Assembly (NCBI RefSeq): GCF_002575655.3
Contig: NC_053036.3
Span: 196,324,788 to 196,388,787 of the forward strand
Origin: Aegilops tauschii subsp. strangulata
Lineage: Eukaryota; Streptophyta; Magnoliopsida; Poales; Poaceae
Length of the DNA stretch: 64,000 nucleotides
Direction: 5' to 3'
Shown here: piece after piece, positions 35,301 to 47,783 of the stretch
How the letters are laid out: each line of letters begins with the position of its first letter
How positions within the stretch are numbered: the stretch's first letter is position 1
The notes under the pieces: model-generated
Told to the model about the DNA's origin: nothing
What the model saw: the letters and a program-made list of their open reading frames with translations, nothing else
The model's database searches: none
Translations under genes and position numbers: made by a program

Positions 35301-36594
35301 GTTCCACTCTAGCCGCCCTAGTTTCTGTTATACCGGTATTATGTTCCTTGAGTTTGCGTTCCTTACGCGGTTGGGTGATTTATGGGACCCCCTTGACAGT
35401 TCGCCTTGAATAAAACTCCTCCAGCAAGGCCCAACCTTGGTTTTACCATTTGCCGCCTAAGCCTTTTTCCCCCGGGTTTTCGCGAGCCCGAGGGTCATCT
35501 TTATTTAAACCCCCGGGCCAGTGTTCCTCTGAGTGCTGGTCCAAAACTAGAGCCACTTGCAGCGCCACCTTGGGGAAACTCGAGGATTGGTTTTAGCTGT
35601 ACGTAGTGTTCATCCGGTGTGCCCTGAGAACGAGATATGTGCAGCTCCTATCGGGATTTGTCGGCACATTCGGGCGGCTTTGCTGGTCTTGTTTTACCAT
35701 TGTCGAAATGTCTTGTAAACCGGGATTCCGAGACTGATCGGGTCTTTCCGGGAGAAGGTTTATCCTTCGTTGACCGTGAGAGCTTATGATGGGCTAAGTT
35801 GGGACACCCCTGCAGGGTATTATCTTTCGAAAGCCGTGCCTGCGGTTATGAGGCAGATGGGAATTTTTTAATGTCCGGTTGTAGAGAACTTGTCACTTGA
35901 CCCAATTAAAATACATTAACTGCGTGTGTAGCCGTGATGGTCTCTTCTCGGCGGAGTCCGGGAAGTGAACACGGTCTGAGTTATGTATGACGTAAGTAGG
36001 AGTTCAGGATCACTTCTTGGTCATTGCTAGATGACGACCGTTCCGTTGCTTCTCTTCTCGCTCTCTTTTGCGTATGTTAGCGACCATATATGCTTATTGC
36101 CTGCTGCAGCTCCACCTCATTACACCATCCTTCCCTATAAGCTTAAATAGTCTTGATCTCGCGGGTGTGAGATTGCTGAGTCCTCGTGAATCACAGATTC
36201 TACCAAAACAGTTGTAGGTGCCGTCGATGCCAGTGCAGATGATGGGATCGATCTCAAGTGGGAGTTCGATGAGGAACGTGGTCGTTACTATGTGTCTTTT
36301 CCTGATGATCAGTAGTGGAGCCCAGTTGGGACGATCGGGGATCTAGCATTTGGGGTTGTCTTATTTTCATTTGGATCTTGACCGTAGTCGGTCTATGTGT
36401 GTATTTTGAATGATGTATGAATTATATTTATGTATTGTGTGAAGTGGCGATTGTAAGCCAACTCTTTATCCCATTCTTGTTCATTACATGGGATTGTGTG
36501 AAGATGACCCTTCTTGCGACAAAACCACTATGCGGTTATGCCTCTAAGTCGTGCCTCGACACGTGGGAGATATAGCCGCATCGTGGGCGTTACA
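32378..36594 (+). repeat. Right LTR of element C (4217 bp)
   Basis: Begins TGTAACACCCCGG and ends GGGCGTTACA; the length equals that of the middle LTR although small balancing indels exist (for example near 32695 and 33145). TATA box at 32902-32910. It is followed by ATATC and the interior of the Angela-type LTR, the likely right target duplication. Open frames inside are not supported as genes. Confidence 0.92.
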
Positions 36595-37557
36595 ATATCA
36601 ATCTTTATGTCTCAACCATTTCGAGACTCCTCGTCATGTCCGTGATCACATCCGGGACTCCGAACAACCTTCGGTACAGCAAAACATATAAACTCATAAT
36701 ATAACTGTCATCGTAACTTTAAGCGTGCGGACCCTACGGGTTCGAGAACTATGTAGACATGACCGAGACACCTCTCCGGTCAATAAGCAATAGCGGAACC
36801 TGGATGCTCATATTGGTTCCCACATATTCTACGAAGATCTTTATCGGTCAGACCGCATAACAACATATGTTGTTCCCTTTGTCATCGGTATGTTACTTGC
36901 CCGAGATTCGATCGTTGTTATCTCGATACCTAGTTCAATCTCGTTACCGGCAAGTCTCTTTACTTGTTCCGTAATACATCATCCCGCAACTAACTCATTA
37001 GTTACAATGCTTGCAAGGCTTATAGTGATGTGCATTACCGAGTGGGCCCAGAGATACCTCTCCGACAATCGGAGTGACAAATCCTAATCTCGAAATACGC
37101 CAACCCAACAAGTACCTTTGGAGACACCTGTAGAGCACCTTTATAATCACCCAGTTACGTTGTGACGTTTGGTAGCACACAAAGTGTTCCTCCGGTAAAC
37201 GGGAGTTGCATAATCTCATAGTCATAGGAACATGTATAAGTCATGAAGAAAGCAATAGCAACATACTAAACGATCGAGTGCTAGGCTAACGGAATGGGTC
37301 AAGTCAATCACGTCGTTCTCCTAATGAAGTGATCCCGTTAATCAAATGACAACTCATGTCTATGGCTAGGAAACATAACCATCTTTGATTAACGAGCTAG
37401 TCAAGTAGAGGCATACTAGTGACACTCTGTTTGTCTATGTATTCACACATGTATTATGTTTCCGGTTAATACAATTCTAGCATGAATAATAAACATTTAT
37501 CATGATATAAGGAAATAAATAATACTTTATTATTTCCTCTAGGGCATATTTCCTTCA
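36595..37557 (-). repeat. Element D 3' LTR, first 963 bp (rest displaced by C)
   Basis: On the sense strand it starts TGAAGGAAATATGCCC at 37557. It stops at 36595 where element C begins. The missing ~770 bp should lie left of the whole C/A block. The open frames 36890-37087 and 36998-37225 are incidental LTR frames; the same frames recur in D and E LTRs. Confidence 0.9.
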
Positions 37558-37568
37558 GTCTCCCACTT
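37558..37568 (-). other. Element D polypurine tract
   Basis: Sense strand AAGTGGGAGAC directly before the LTR start; the identical tract is at 50371-50381 in element E. Confidence 0.75.
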
Positions 37569-37590
37569 GCACTAGAGTCAATAATCTAGA

Positions 37591-39954
37591 TTACACAGTA
37601 ATGATTCTTACACCCATGGAGTCTTGGTGCTGATCATGTTTTGCTCGTGGAAGAGGCTTAGTCAACGGGTCTGCAACATTCAGATTCGTATGTATCTTGC
37701 AAATTTCTATGTCTCCCACCTGGACTAAATCCCGGATGGAATTGAAGCGTCTTTTGATGTGCTTGGTTCTCTTGTGAAATCTGGATTCCTTTGCTAAGGC
37801 AATTGCACCAGTATTGACACAAAAGATTTTCATTGGTCCCGATGCACTAGGTATGACACCTAGATCGGATATGAACTCCTTCATCCAGACTCCTTCATTT
37901 GCTGCTTCCGAAGCAGCTATGTACTCCGCTTCACACGTAGATCCCGCCACGACACTTTGCTTAGAACTGCACCAACTGACAGCTCCACCGTTCAATGTAA
38001 ATACGTATCCGGTTTGCGATTTAGAATCGTCCGGATCAGTGTCAAAGCTTGCATCAACGTAACCATTTACGATGAGCTCTTTGTCACCTCCATAAACGAG
38101 AAACATATCCTTAGTCCTTTTCAGGTATTTCAGGATGTTCTTGACCGCTGTCCAGTAATCCACTCCTGGATTACTTTGGTACCTCCCTGCTAAACTTATA
38201 GCAAGGCACACATCAGGTCTGGTACACAGCATTGCATACATCATAGAGCCTATGGCTGAAGCATAGGGAACATCTTTCATCTTCTCTCTATCTTCTGCAG
38301 TGGTTGGGCATTGAGTCTTACTCAATCTCACACCTTGTAGTACAGGCAAGAACCCTATCTTTGCTTGATCCATTTTGAACTTCTTCAAAACTTTGTCAAG
38401 GTATGTGCTTTGTGAAAGTCCAATTAAGCGTCTTGATCTATCTCTATAGATCTTAATGCCTAATATATATGCAGCTTCACCGAGGTCTTTCATTGAAAAA
38501 CTCTTATTCAAGTATCCCTTTATGCTATCCAGAAATTCTATATCATTTCCAATCAGCAATATGTCATCCACATATAATATCAGAAATGCTACTGAGCTCC
38601 CACTCACTTTCTTGTAAATACAGGCTTCTCCAAAAGTCTGTATAAAACCAAATGCTTTGATCACACTATCAAAGCGTTTATTCCAACTCCGAGAGGCTTG
38701 CACCAGTCCATAAATGGATCGCTGGAGCTTGCACACTTTGTTAGCTCCCTTTGGATCGATAAAACCTTCAGGTTGCATCATATACAACTCTTCTTCCAGA
38801 AATCCATTCAGGAATGCAGTTTTTACATCCATTTGCCAAATTTCATAATCATAAAATGCGGCAATTGCTAACATGATTCGGACAGACTTAAGCATCGCTA
38901 CGGGTGAGAAGGTCTCATCGTAGTCAATCCCTTGAACTTGTCGAAAACCTTTCGCAACAAGTCGAGCTTTATAGACAGTAACATTACCATCAGCGTTAGT
39001 CTTCTTCTTGAAGATCCATTTATTTTCAATGGCTTGCCGACCATCGGGCAAGTCAACCAAAGTCCATACTTTGTTCTCATACATGGATCCCATCTCGGAT
39101 TTCATGGCCTCAAGCCATTTTGCGAAATCTGGGCTCACCATCGCTTCTTCATAGTTCGTAGGTTCGTCATGATCTAGTAACATAACCTCCAGAACAGGAT
39201 TACCATACCACTCTGGTGCGGATCTTAATCTGGTTGACCTACAAGGTTCAGTAATAACTTGATCTGAAGTTTCATGATCATCATCATTAATTTCCTCACT
39301 AATTGGTGTAGGTGTCGCAGAAACGGGTTTCTGTGATGATCTACTTTCCAATAAGGGAGCAGGTACACTTACCTCATCAAGTTCTACTTTCCTCCCACTC
39401 ACTTCTTTCGAGAGAAACTCCTTCTCCAGAAAGGATCCATTCTTAGCAACGAATGTCTTGCCTTCGGATCTGTGATAGAAGGTGTACCCAACAGTCTCCT
39501 TTGGGTATCCTATGAAGACACATTTCTCCGATTTAGGTTCGAGCTTATCAGGTTGAAGTTTCTTCACATAAGCATCGCAACCCCAAACTTTAAGATACGA
39601 CAACATTGGTTTCTTGCCAAACCATAGTTCATAAGGTGTTATTTCAACGGATTTCGATGGTGCCCTATTTAGAGTGAATGCAGCCGTCTCTAAAGCATAA
39701 CCCCAAAACGATAGCGGTAAATCAGTAAGAGACATCATAGATCGCACCATATCTAGTAAAGTGCGATTACGACGTTCGGACACACCATTACGCTGTGGTG
39801 TTCCGGGTGGCATGAGTTGCGAAACTATTCCGCATTGTTTCAAATGAAGACCAAACTCATAACTCAAATATTCTCCTCCACGATCAGATCGTAGAAATTT
39901 TATTTTCTTGTTATGATGATTCAACTTCACTCTGAAATTCTTTGAACTTTTCAA
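37591..39954 (-). pseudogene. Element D pol: integrase core, RT and RNase H
   Basis: Continues gag-pol after a frameshift. The integrase core has the second Asp in FLRSDRGGEYLSYEF and Glu in RNGVSERRNRTLLD, then SFWGYALETAAFTLNRAPSK and the GKKPMLSYLKVWGC block. RT shows NKWIFKKKTNADG, YKARLVAKGF, DYDETFSPVA, MDVKTAFLNG and catalytic YVDDILLIGND. RNase H shows GYVDASFDTDPDDSKSQTGY, SWCSSKQSVVAGSTCEAEY and HKRTKHI. The final ADPLTKPL is typical of the Copia end. 787 codons open. Confidence 0.92.
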
Positions 39955-41575
39955 ATGTTTCAGACTTATGTTTCATTAAGTAGATATACCCATATCTGCT
40001 CAAATCATCTGTGAAGGTGAGAAAATAACGATATCCGCCACGAGCCTCAATATTCATTGGACCACATACATCTGTATGTATGATTTCCAATAAATCTGTT
40101 GCTCTCTCCATAGTTCCGGAGAACAGTGTTTTAGTCATCTTGCCCATGAGGCACGGTTCGCAAGTACCAAGTGATTCATAATCAAGTGATTCCAAAAGTC
40201 CATCAGTATGGAGTTTCTTCATGCGCTTTACACCGATATGACCTAAACGGCAGTGCCACAAATAAGTTGCACTGACATTATCAACTCTGCATCTTTTGGC
40301 TTCGACATTATGAATATGTGTGTCACTACTATCGAGATTCATTAAAAATAGACCACTCTTCAAGGGTGCATGACCATAAAATATATTATTCATATAAATA
40401 GAACAACCATTATTCTCTGATTTAAATGAATAACCGTCTCGCATTAAACAAGATCCAGATATAATGTTCATGCTCAACGCTGGCACCAAATAACAATTAT
40501 TTAGGTCTAAAACTAATCCCGAAGGTAGATGTAGAGGTAGCGTGCCGACCGCGATCACATCGACTTTGGAACCATTTCCCACGCACATCGTCACCTCGTC
40601 CTTAGCCAATCTTCGCTTAATCCGTAGCCCCTGTTTCGAGTTGCAAATATTAGCAACAGAACCAGTATCAAATACCCAGGTGCTACTGCGAGCATTAGTA
40701 AGGTACACATCAATAACATGTATATCACATATACCTTTGTTAACCTTGCCATCCATCTTATCCGCCAAATACTTGGGGCAGTTCCGCTTCCAGTGACCAG
40801 TCTGCTTGCAGTAGAAGCACTCAGTTTCAGGCTTAGGTCCAGACTTGGGTTTCTTCTCCTGAACAGCAACTTGCTTGCTGTTCTTCTTGAAGTTCCCCTT
40901 CTTCTTCCCTTTGCCCTTTTGCTTCACACTAGTGGTCTTACTGACCATCAACACTTGATGCTCCTTTTTGATTTCTACCTCCGCTGCCTTTAGCATTGCA
41001 AAGAGCTCGGGAATTGTCTTATTCATCCCGTGCATGTTATAGTTCATCACGAAGCTCTTGTAGCTTGGTGGCTGTGATTGACGAATTCTGTCAATGACGC
41101 TATCATCCGAAAGATTAACTCCCAGTTGAATCAAGTGATTATTATACCCAGACATTTTGAGTATATGCTCACTGACAGAACTATTCTCTTCCATCTTGCA
41201 GCTGTAGAACTTATTGGAGACTTCATATCTCTCAATCCGGGCATTTGCTTGAAATATTAACTTCAACTCCTGGAACATCTCATATGCTCCATGACGTTCA
41301 AAACATCGTTGAAGACCCGGTTCTAAGCCGTAAAGCATGGCACACTGAACTATCGAGTAGTCATCAGCTTTGCTCTGCCAGACGTTCATAACTTCTGGTG
41401 TTGCTCTTGCAGGAGGCCTAGCACCTAGCGGTGCTTCCAGGATGTAATTCTTCTGTGCAGCAATGAGGATAATCCTCAAGTTATGGACCCAGTCCGTGTA
41501 ATTGCTACCATCATCTTTCAACTTTGCTTTCTCAAGGAACGCATTAAAATTCAACGGAACAACAGCACGGGCCAT
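39911..41575 (-). pseudogene. Element D gag, protease and integrase N-terminus
   Basis: Starts MARAVVPLNFNAFLEKAKLKD at 41575. Gag core includes CAMLYGLEPGLQRCFERHGAYEMF; a Lys-rich stretch precedes the CCHC knuckle CFYCKQTGHWKRNC. Protease is WVFDTGSVANICNS. The integrase zinc module is WHCRLGHIGVKRM..CEPCLMGK, and the first catalytic Asp is in IIHTDVCGPMN. It ends at a stop near 39911 because two bases are missing around 39920 compared with element E (GTTGAATCAT against GTGGAGAATCAT). This is the only clear coding lesion in D. Confidence 0.92.
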
Positions 41576-42800
41576 TTATCTACAATTAACATAGACAAGC
41601 AAGATACTATCAGGTACTAAGTTCATGATAAATTCAAGTTAAATTAATCATATTACTTAAGAACTCCCACTTAGATAGACATCCCTCTAATCATCTAAGT
41701 GATTTCGTGATCCAAATAAACTAAACCATGTCCGATCATCACGTCAGATGGAGTAGTTTCAATGGTGAACATCACTATGTTGATCATATCTACTATATGA
41801 TTCACGCTCGACCTTTCGGTCTCCGTGTTTCGAGGCCATATCTGCATATGCTAGGCTCGTCAAGTTTAACCTGAGTATTCCGTGTGTGCAACTGTTTTGC
41901 ACCCGTTGTATTTGAACGTAGAGCCTATCACACCCGATCATCACGTGGTGTCTCAGCACGAAGAACTTTCGCAACGGTGCATACTTAGGGAGGACAATTT
42001 TATCTTGAAATTTTTGTGAGAGATCATCTTATAATGCTACCGTCAATCAAAGAAAGATAAGATGCATAAAAGATTAACATCACATGCAATCAATATAAGT
42101 GATATGATATGGCCATCATCATCTTGTACTTGTGATCTCCATCTCCGAAGCACCGTCATGATCACCATCGTCACCGGCGCGACACCTTGATCTCCATCAT
42201 AGTATCGTTGTCGTCTCGCCAACTTATTGCTTTTACGACTATCGCTACCGCTTAGTGATAAAGTAAAACAATTACATGGCGATTGCATTGCATACAATAA
42301 AGCGACAACCATATGGCTCCTGCCAGTTGCCGATAACTCGGTTACAAAGCATGATCATCTCATACAATAAAATATAGCATCATGTCTTGTCCATATCACA
42401 TCACAACATGCCCTGCAAAAACAAGTTAGACGTCCTCTACTTTGTTGTTGCAAGTTTTACGTGGCTGCTACGGGCTTAGCAAGAACCGTTCTTACCTACG
42501 CATCAAAACCACAACGATAGTTTGTCAAGTTGGTGCTGTCTTAACCTTCGCAAGGACCGGGCGTAGCCACACTCGGTTCAACTAAAGTGAGAGAGACAGA
42601 CACCCGCCAGTCACCTTTAAGCAACGAGTGCTCGCAACGGTGAAACCAGTCTCGCGTAAGCGTACGCGTAATGTCGGTCCGGGCCGCTTCATCTCACAAT
42701 ACCGCCGAACCAAAGTATGACATGCTGGTAAGCAGTATGACTTATATCGCCCACAACTCACTTGTGTTCTACTCGTGCATAGCATCAACGCATAAAACCA
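41576..42800 (-). other. Element D 5' leader
   Basis: About 1.2 kb between primer site and gag start, collinear in reverse with the leader of E (45307-46555). Short open frames on both strands have no recognisable domain. BARE-type elements are known for a long structured leader. Confidence 0.7.
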
Positions 42801-42813
42801 GGCTCGGATGCCA
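42801..42813 (-). other. Element D primer binding site
   Basis: Sense strand TGGCATCCGAGCC just after the 5' LTR, a variant of the initiator-Met complement TGGTATCAGAGCC. The same variant occurs in element E. Confidence 0.75.
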
Positions 42814-42814
42814 C

Positions 42815-44545
42815 TATTGGGGAACGTAGTAATTTCAAAAAAATTCTACGCACACGCAAGATCATGGTGATGCATAGCAACGAGAGGGGAGAGTGTTGTC
42901 CACGTACCCTCGTAGACCAAAAGCGGAAGCGTTAACACAGCGCGGTTGATGTAGTCGTACGTATTCACGATCCGACAGATCAAGTACCGAACGCAGGGCA
43001 CCTCCGAGTTCAGCACACGTTCAGCTCGATGACGTCCCTCGAACTCCGATCCAGCCGAGTGTTGAGGGAGAGTTTCGTCGGCACGACGGCGTGGTGACGA
43101 TGATGATGTTCTACCGACGCAGGGCTTCGCCTAAGCTCCGCTACGATATCGAGGTGTAATATAGTGGAGGGGGGCACCGCACACGGCTAAAAGATCGTTG
43201 ATCAATTGTGTGTCCAGAGGTGCCCCCTGCCCCCGTATATAAAGATGCAAGGGGGAGGCCGCCAGTCTAGGAGGTAGAGGTGCGCCAGGAGGAGTCCTAC
43301 TCCTACCGGGAGTAGGACTCCCCCCTTTCCATGTTGGACTAGGAGTGGAAGGGGGAAGAGGTGGAGGGGAGGAAGGAAGGGGGGGCGCCGCCCCCCTCTC
43401 CTTGTCCTATTCGGACTGGGGGGGAAGGGGGCGCGGCCCTGCCCTAGCCTCCTCTCCTCTCTTCCACCTAGGCCCAATAAGGCCCATTAAGTTACCGGGG
43501 GGGTTCCGGTAACCTCCGGGTACTCTGGAAAAATCCCGATTTCACCCGGAACACTTCCGATGTCCAAACATAGGCTTCCAATATATCAATCTTTATGTCT
43601 CGACCATTTCGAGACTCCTCGTCATGTCCGTGATCACATCCGGGACTCCGAACAACCTTCGGTACATCAAAACATATAAACTCATAATATAACTGTCATC
43701 GTAACTTTAAGCATGCGGACCCTATGGGTTCGAGAACTATGTAGACATGACCGAGACACCTCTCCGGTCAATAACCAATAGCGGAACCTGGATGCTCATA
43801 TTGGTTCCCACATATTCTACGCAGATCTTTATCGGTCAGACCGCATAACAACATACGTTGTTCCCTTTGTCATCGGTATGTTACTTGCCCGAGATTCGAT
43901 CGTCGGTATCTCGATACCTAGTTCAATCTCGTTACCGGCAAGTCTCTTTACTCGTTCCGTAATACATCCTCCCATAACTAACTCATTAGTTACAATGCTT
44001 GCAAGGCTTATAGTGATGTGCATTACCGAGTGGGCCCAGAGATACCTCTCCGACAATCGGAGTGACAAATCCTAATCTCGAAATACACCAACCCAACAAG
44101 TACCTTTGGAGACACCTGTAGAGCACCTTTATAATCACCCAGTTACGTTGTGACGTTTGGTAGCACACAAAGTGTTCCTCCGGTAAACGGGAGTTGCATA
44201 ATCTCATAGTCATAGGAACATGTATAAGTCATGAAGCAAGCAATAGCAACATACTAAACGATCGAGTGCTAGGCTAACGGAATGGGTCAAGTCAATCACG
44301 TCATTCTCCTAATGAAGTGATCCCGTTAATCAAATGACAACTCATGTCTATGGCTAGGAAACATAACCATCTTTGATTAACGAGCTAGTCAAGTAGAGGC
44401 ATACTAGTGACACTCTGTTTGTCTATGTATTCACACATGTATTATGTTTCCGGTTAATACAATTCTAGCATGAATAATAAACATTTATCATGATATAAGG
44501 AAATAAATAATACTTTATTATTGCCTCTAGGACATATTTCCTTCA
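42815..44545 (-). repeat. Element D 5' LTR (1731 bp)
   Basis: Sense strand starts TGAAGGAAATATGTCC and ends CCCCAATA, where E has CCCCAACA; the terminal CA is mutated to TA. TATA box (TTTATATA on -) at 43237-43244. Confidence 0.9.
43237..43244 (-). promoter_or_regulatory. TATA box in element D 5' LTR
   Basis: Palindromic-like TTTATATA/TATATAAA upstream of the GC-rich end of U3; the equivalent position in E is TTTATATA at 44857-44864 and 51667-51674. Confidence 0.5.
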
Positions 44546-45292
44546 ATTCGGACATCGGAAAGGTTCCGAGTGATTCAGGTATTTTTTGGAGTACCGGAGA
44601 GTTACGGGAATTCGCCGGGGAGTATATGGGCCTTATTGGGCTTTAGGGGAAAGAGAGAGGAGAGGCAGCGCCCCCCCAAGGCCTAGTCCGGATTGGACTA
44701 GGGGAGGGGCTGCGCCCCCTCCTTCCTTCTCTTCTCTCTCCCCTTTCCTTGACTCCTACTCCTACTACTTGGAAAGGGGGAATCCTACTCCCGGTGGGAG
44801 TAGGACTCCTCCTGGCGCGCCTCCTCCTGGCCGGCCGCCTCTCCCTCCCTTGCTCCTTTATATACGGGGGCAGGGGCACCCCATAGACACAACAATTGAT
44901 CTCTTGATCTCTTAGCCGTATGCGGAGCCCCCCTTCTACCATAATCCACCTCGATAATATCGTAGCGGTGCTTAGGCGAAGCCCTGCGTCGGTAGAACAT
45001 CATCATCGTCACCACGCCGTCGTGCTGACGGAACTCTCCCACAAAGCTCGGCTGGATCGGAGTTCGAGGGACGTCATCGAGCTGAACGTGTGCTAAACTC
45101 GGAGGTGCCGTGCGTTCGGTACTAGATCGGTCGGATCGTGAAGACGTACGACTACATCAACCGCGTTGTGCTAACGCTTCCGCTTTCGGTCTACGAGGGT
45201 ACGTGGACAACACTCTCCCCTCTTGTTGCTATGCATCACCATGATCTTGCGTGTGCGTAGGATTTTTTTTAAAATTACTATGTTCCCCAACA
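44546..45292 (+). repeat. Element E 5' LTR, last 747 bp
   Basis: Collinear with 51358-52102 of the 3' LTR; ends TTCCCCAACA. TATA box TTTATATA at 44857-44864. The open frames here are incidental. Confidence 0.9.
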
Positions 45293-45293
45293 G

Positions 45294-45306
45294 TGGCATC
45301 CGAGCC
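45294..45306 (+). other. Element E primer binding site
   Basis: TGGCATCCGAGCC, one base after the LTR, same variant as in D. Confidence 0.75.
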
Positions 45307-46555
45307 AGGTTTTATGCGTAGATGTCATATGCACGAGTAGAACACACGTGAGTTGTGGGCGATATAAGTCATACTGCTTAGCAGCATGTCACACTTTGGT
45401 TCGGCGGTATTGTTGGATGAAGCGGCCCAGACCGACATTACGCGTACGCTTACGCGAGACTGGTTCAACCGACGTGCTTTGCACACAGGTGGCTGGCGGG
45501 TGCCAGTTTCTCCAACTTTAGTTGAACCGAGTGTGGCTACCCCCGCTCCTTGAGAAGGTTAAAAAAGCACTAACTTGACGAACTATCGTTGTGGTTTTGA
45601 TGCGTAGGTAAGAACGGTTCTTGCTCAGCCCGTAGCAGCCACGTAAAACTTGCAACAACAAAGTAGAGGACGTCTAACTTGTTTTTGCAGGGCATGTTGT
45701 GATGTGATATGGTCAAGGCATGATGCTAAATTTTATTGTATGAGATGATCATGTTTTGTAACCGAGTTATCGGCAACTGGCAGGAGCCATATGGTTGTCG
45801 CTTTACTGTATGCAACGCAAACGCCCTGTAATGCTTTACTTTATCACTAAGCGGTAGCGATAGTCGTAGAAGCATAAATTGGCGAGACGACAATGATGCT
45901 ACGATAGAGATCAAGGTGTCGCGCCGGTGACGATGGTGATCATGACGGTGCTTCGGAGATGGAGATCACAAGCACAAGAAGATGATGGCCATATCATATC
46001 ACTTATATTGATTGCATGTGATGTTTATCTTTTATGCATCTTATCTTGCTTTGATTGACGGTAGCATTATAAGATGATCTCTCACTAAATTATCAAGGTA
46101 TAAGTGTTCTCCCTGAGTATGCACCGTTGCGAAAGTTCTTCGTGCTGAGACACCACGTGATGATCGGGTGTGATAGGCTCTACGTTCAAATACAACGGGT
46201 GCAAAACAGTTGCCCACACAGAATACTCAGGTTAAACTTGACGAGCCTAGCATATAACAGATATGGCCTCGGAACACGGAGACCGAAATGTCGAGCGTGA
46301 ATCATATAGTAGATATGATCAACATAGTGATGTTCACCATTGAAACTACTCCATCTCACGTGATGATCGGACATGGTTTAGTTGATATGGATCACGTGAT
46401 CACTTAGAGGATTAGAGGGATGTCTATCTAAGTGGGAGTTCTTAAGTAATACGATTAATTGAACTTTAATTTATCATGAATTTAGTCCTGGTAGTATTAG
46501 CATATCTATGTTGTAGATCAATAGCTCGCGATGTTGCTCCCCGTTTAATTTTTAT
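45307..46555 (+). other. Element E 5' leader
   Basis: 1.25 kb collinear with the leader of D; no recognisable gene. The expected gag start codon region near 46525 is mutated. Confidence 0.65.
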
Positions 46556-46969
46556 ATGTTCCTAGAGAAAACTAAGTTGAAAGATGTTAGTAGCAATGAT
46601 GCGGATTGGATCCGTGATCTGAGGTTTATCCCCATTGCTGCATTGAAGTATTATGTCCTTGATGCACCGCAAGGTGACAGACCTATTGCAGGAGCAGATG
46701 CAGACGTTATGAACGTTTTGACAAAAGCTCAGTATGATGACTACTTGATAGTTAAGTGCACCATGCTTTACGGCTTAGAACCGGGACTTCAAAAATGTTT
46801 TGAACGCCACGGAGCATATAAGATGTTCCGAGAGTTGAAATTGGTATTTCATACTCATGCCCGTGTCGAGAGGTATGAGACCTCTGACAGTACTTTGCCT
46901 ACAAGATGGAGGAGAATAGCTCAACCAGTGAGCATGTGCTCAGATTGTCTGAGTACTACAATTACTTGA
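46556..46969 (+). pseudogene. Element E gag fragment
   Basis: Matches the D gag from FLEKTKLKD onward, including CTMLYGLEPGLQKCFERHGAYKMF. The initiation context is lost, since the ATG at 46556 is internal compared with D. A frameshift near 46890 ends similarity; scattered gag remains continue to about 47140. Confidence 0.82.
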
Positions 46970-47149
46970 ATCAAGTGGGAGTTAATCTTCCAGATAAGAT
47001 AGTAATTGACAAAGTTCTCTAGTCACTATCACCAAGTTAATAGAACTTCGTGATGAACTATAATATGCAAGGTATGACGAAAGTAATTCCCGAGCTCTTC
47101 GCGATATCGGCGAAGGTAGAAATCAAGAAAAGAGCATCAAGTGTTGATG

Positions 47150-47572
47150 GTTAACAAGATCACTAGTTTCAAGAAAAGGGCAAAGGGAAAGAAGGGGAAC
47201 TTCAAGAAGAACGACAAGCAAGTTGCTGCTCAAGTGAAGAAGCCCAAGTCTGGACCTAAGCCTGAGACTAAGTGCTTCTACTGCAAAGGGACTGGTCACT
47301 AGAAATGGAACTGCCCTAGATACTTGGCGGATAAGAAGGATGGCATAGTGAACAAAGGTATATTTGATATACATATTACTGATGTGTACTTTACTAGTGT
47401 TTATAGCAACCCCTTAGTATTTGATACTAGTTCAGTTGCTAAGATTAGTAACTCGAAACGGGAGTTGCAGAATGAACAGAGACTAGTTAAGGGTGAAGTG
47501 ACGATGTGTGTTGGAAGTAGTTCCAAGATTGATATGATCATCATCGCACACTCCCTATACTTTCGGGATTAG
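47150..47572 (+). pseudogene. Element E zinc knuckle and protease remnant
   Basis: A Lys-rich stretch precedes a knuckle CFYCKGTGH, then TAG replaces the Trp codon of the D knuckle (TGG to TAG near 47300). The protease appears as LVFDTSSVAKISNS: the DTG catalytic triad is altered to DTS, so it would be inactive. Confidence 0.78.
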
Positions 47573-47783
47573 TGTTGAACCTAAATAAGTGTTATTTGGT
47601 GTTTGCGTTGAGCATGAATATGATTTGATCATGTTTTTTGCAATATGGTTATTCATTTAAGTTAGAGAATAATTGTTGTTCTGTTTACATGAATAAAACC
47701 TTCTATGGTCATACACCCAATGAAAATGGTTTGTTGGATCTCGATCGTAGTGATACACATATTCATAATATTGAAGCCAAAAG

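Larger units (their letters stand above)
10164..36594 (+). mobile_element. Element C: Tekay/Del-type chromovirus (Ty3/Gypsy) in LTR-internal-LTR-internal-LTR array
   Basis: Three LTR copies (10164-10644 visible part, 22525-26741, 32378-36594) and two internal domains are joined head to tail, sharing the middle LTR. LTR ends are TGTAAC..GTTACA. After subtracting insertion B and its target duplication, the C1 internal domain is 5639 bp against 5636 bp in C2. The polyprotein order gag, protease, RT, RNase H, integrase, chromodomain, and the very long LTRs, fit the Tekay/Del branch of plant chromoviruses. The right end at 36594 abuts the interior of an Angela-type LTR (next bases ATATC), so C entered element D. 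Confidence 0.9.
36595..44545 (-). mobile_element. Element D: Angela/BARE/WIS-type Ty1/Copia retrotransposon
   Basis: On the - strand: 5' LTR 44545-42815, primer site, leader, gag-pol 41575-37591, polypurine tract, 3' LTR from 37557 leftward. The 3' LTR is cut at 36595 by element C: its remaining 963 bp equal 43583-44545 in length exactly. The order protease-integrase-RT-RNase H identifies Copia. The right end abuts the interior of the LTR of E (next bases ATTCG), so D inserted into E. Only one frame lesion is obvious in gag-pol. Confidence 0.93.

Noticed and set aside
36890..37225. Open frames inside Angela-type LTRs (also 43829-44213, 50715-50942, 51346-51921)
   Set aside because: They lie within LTR copies in D and E, on both strands, and carry no domain; LTR identity explains them.
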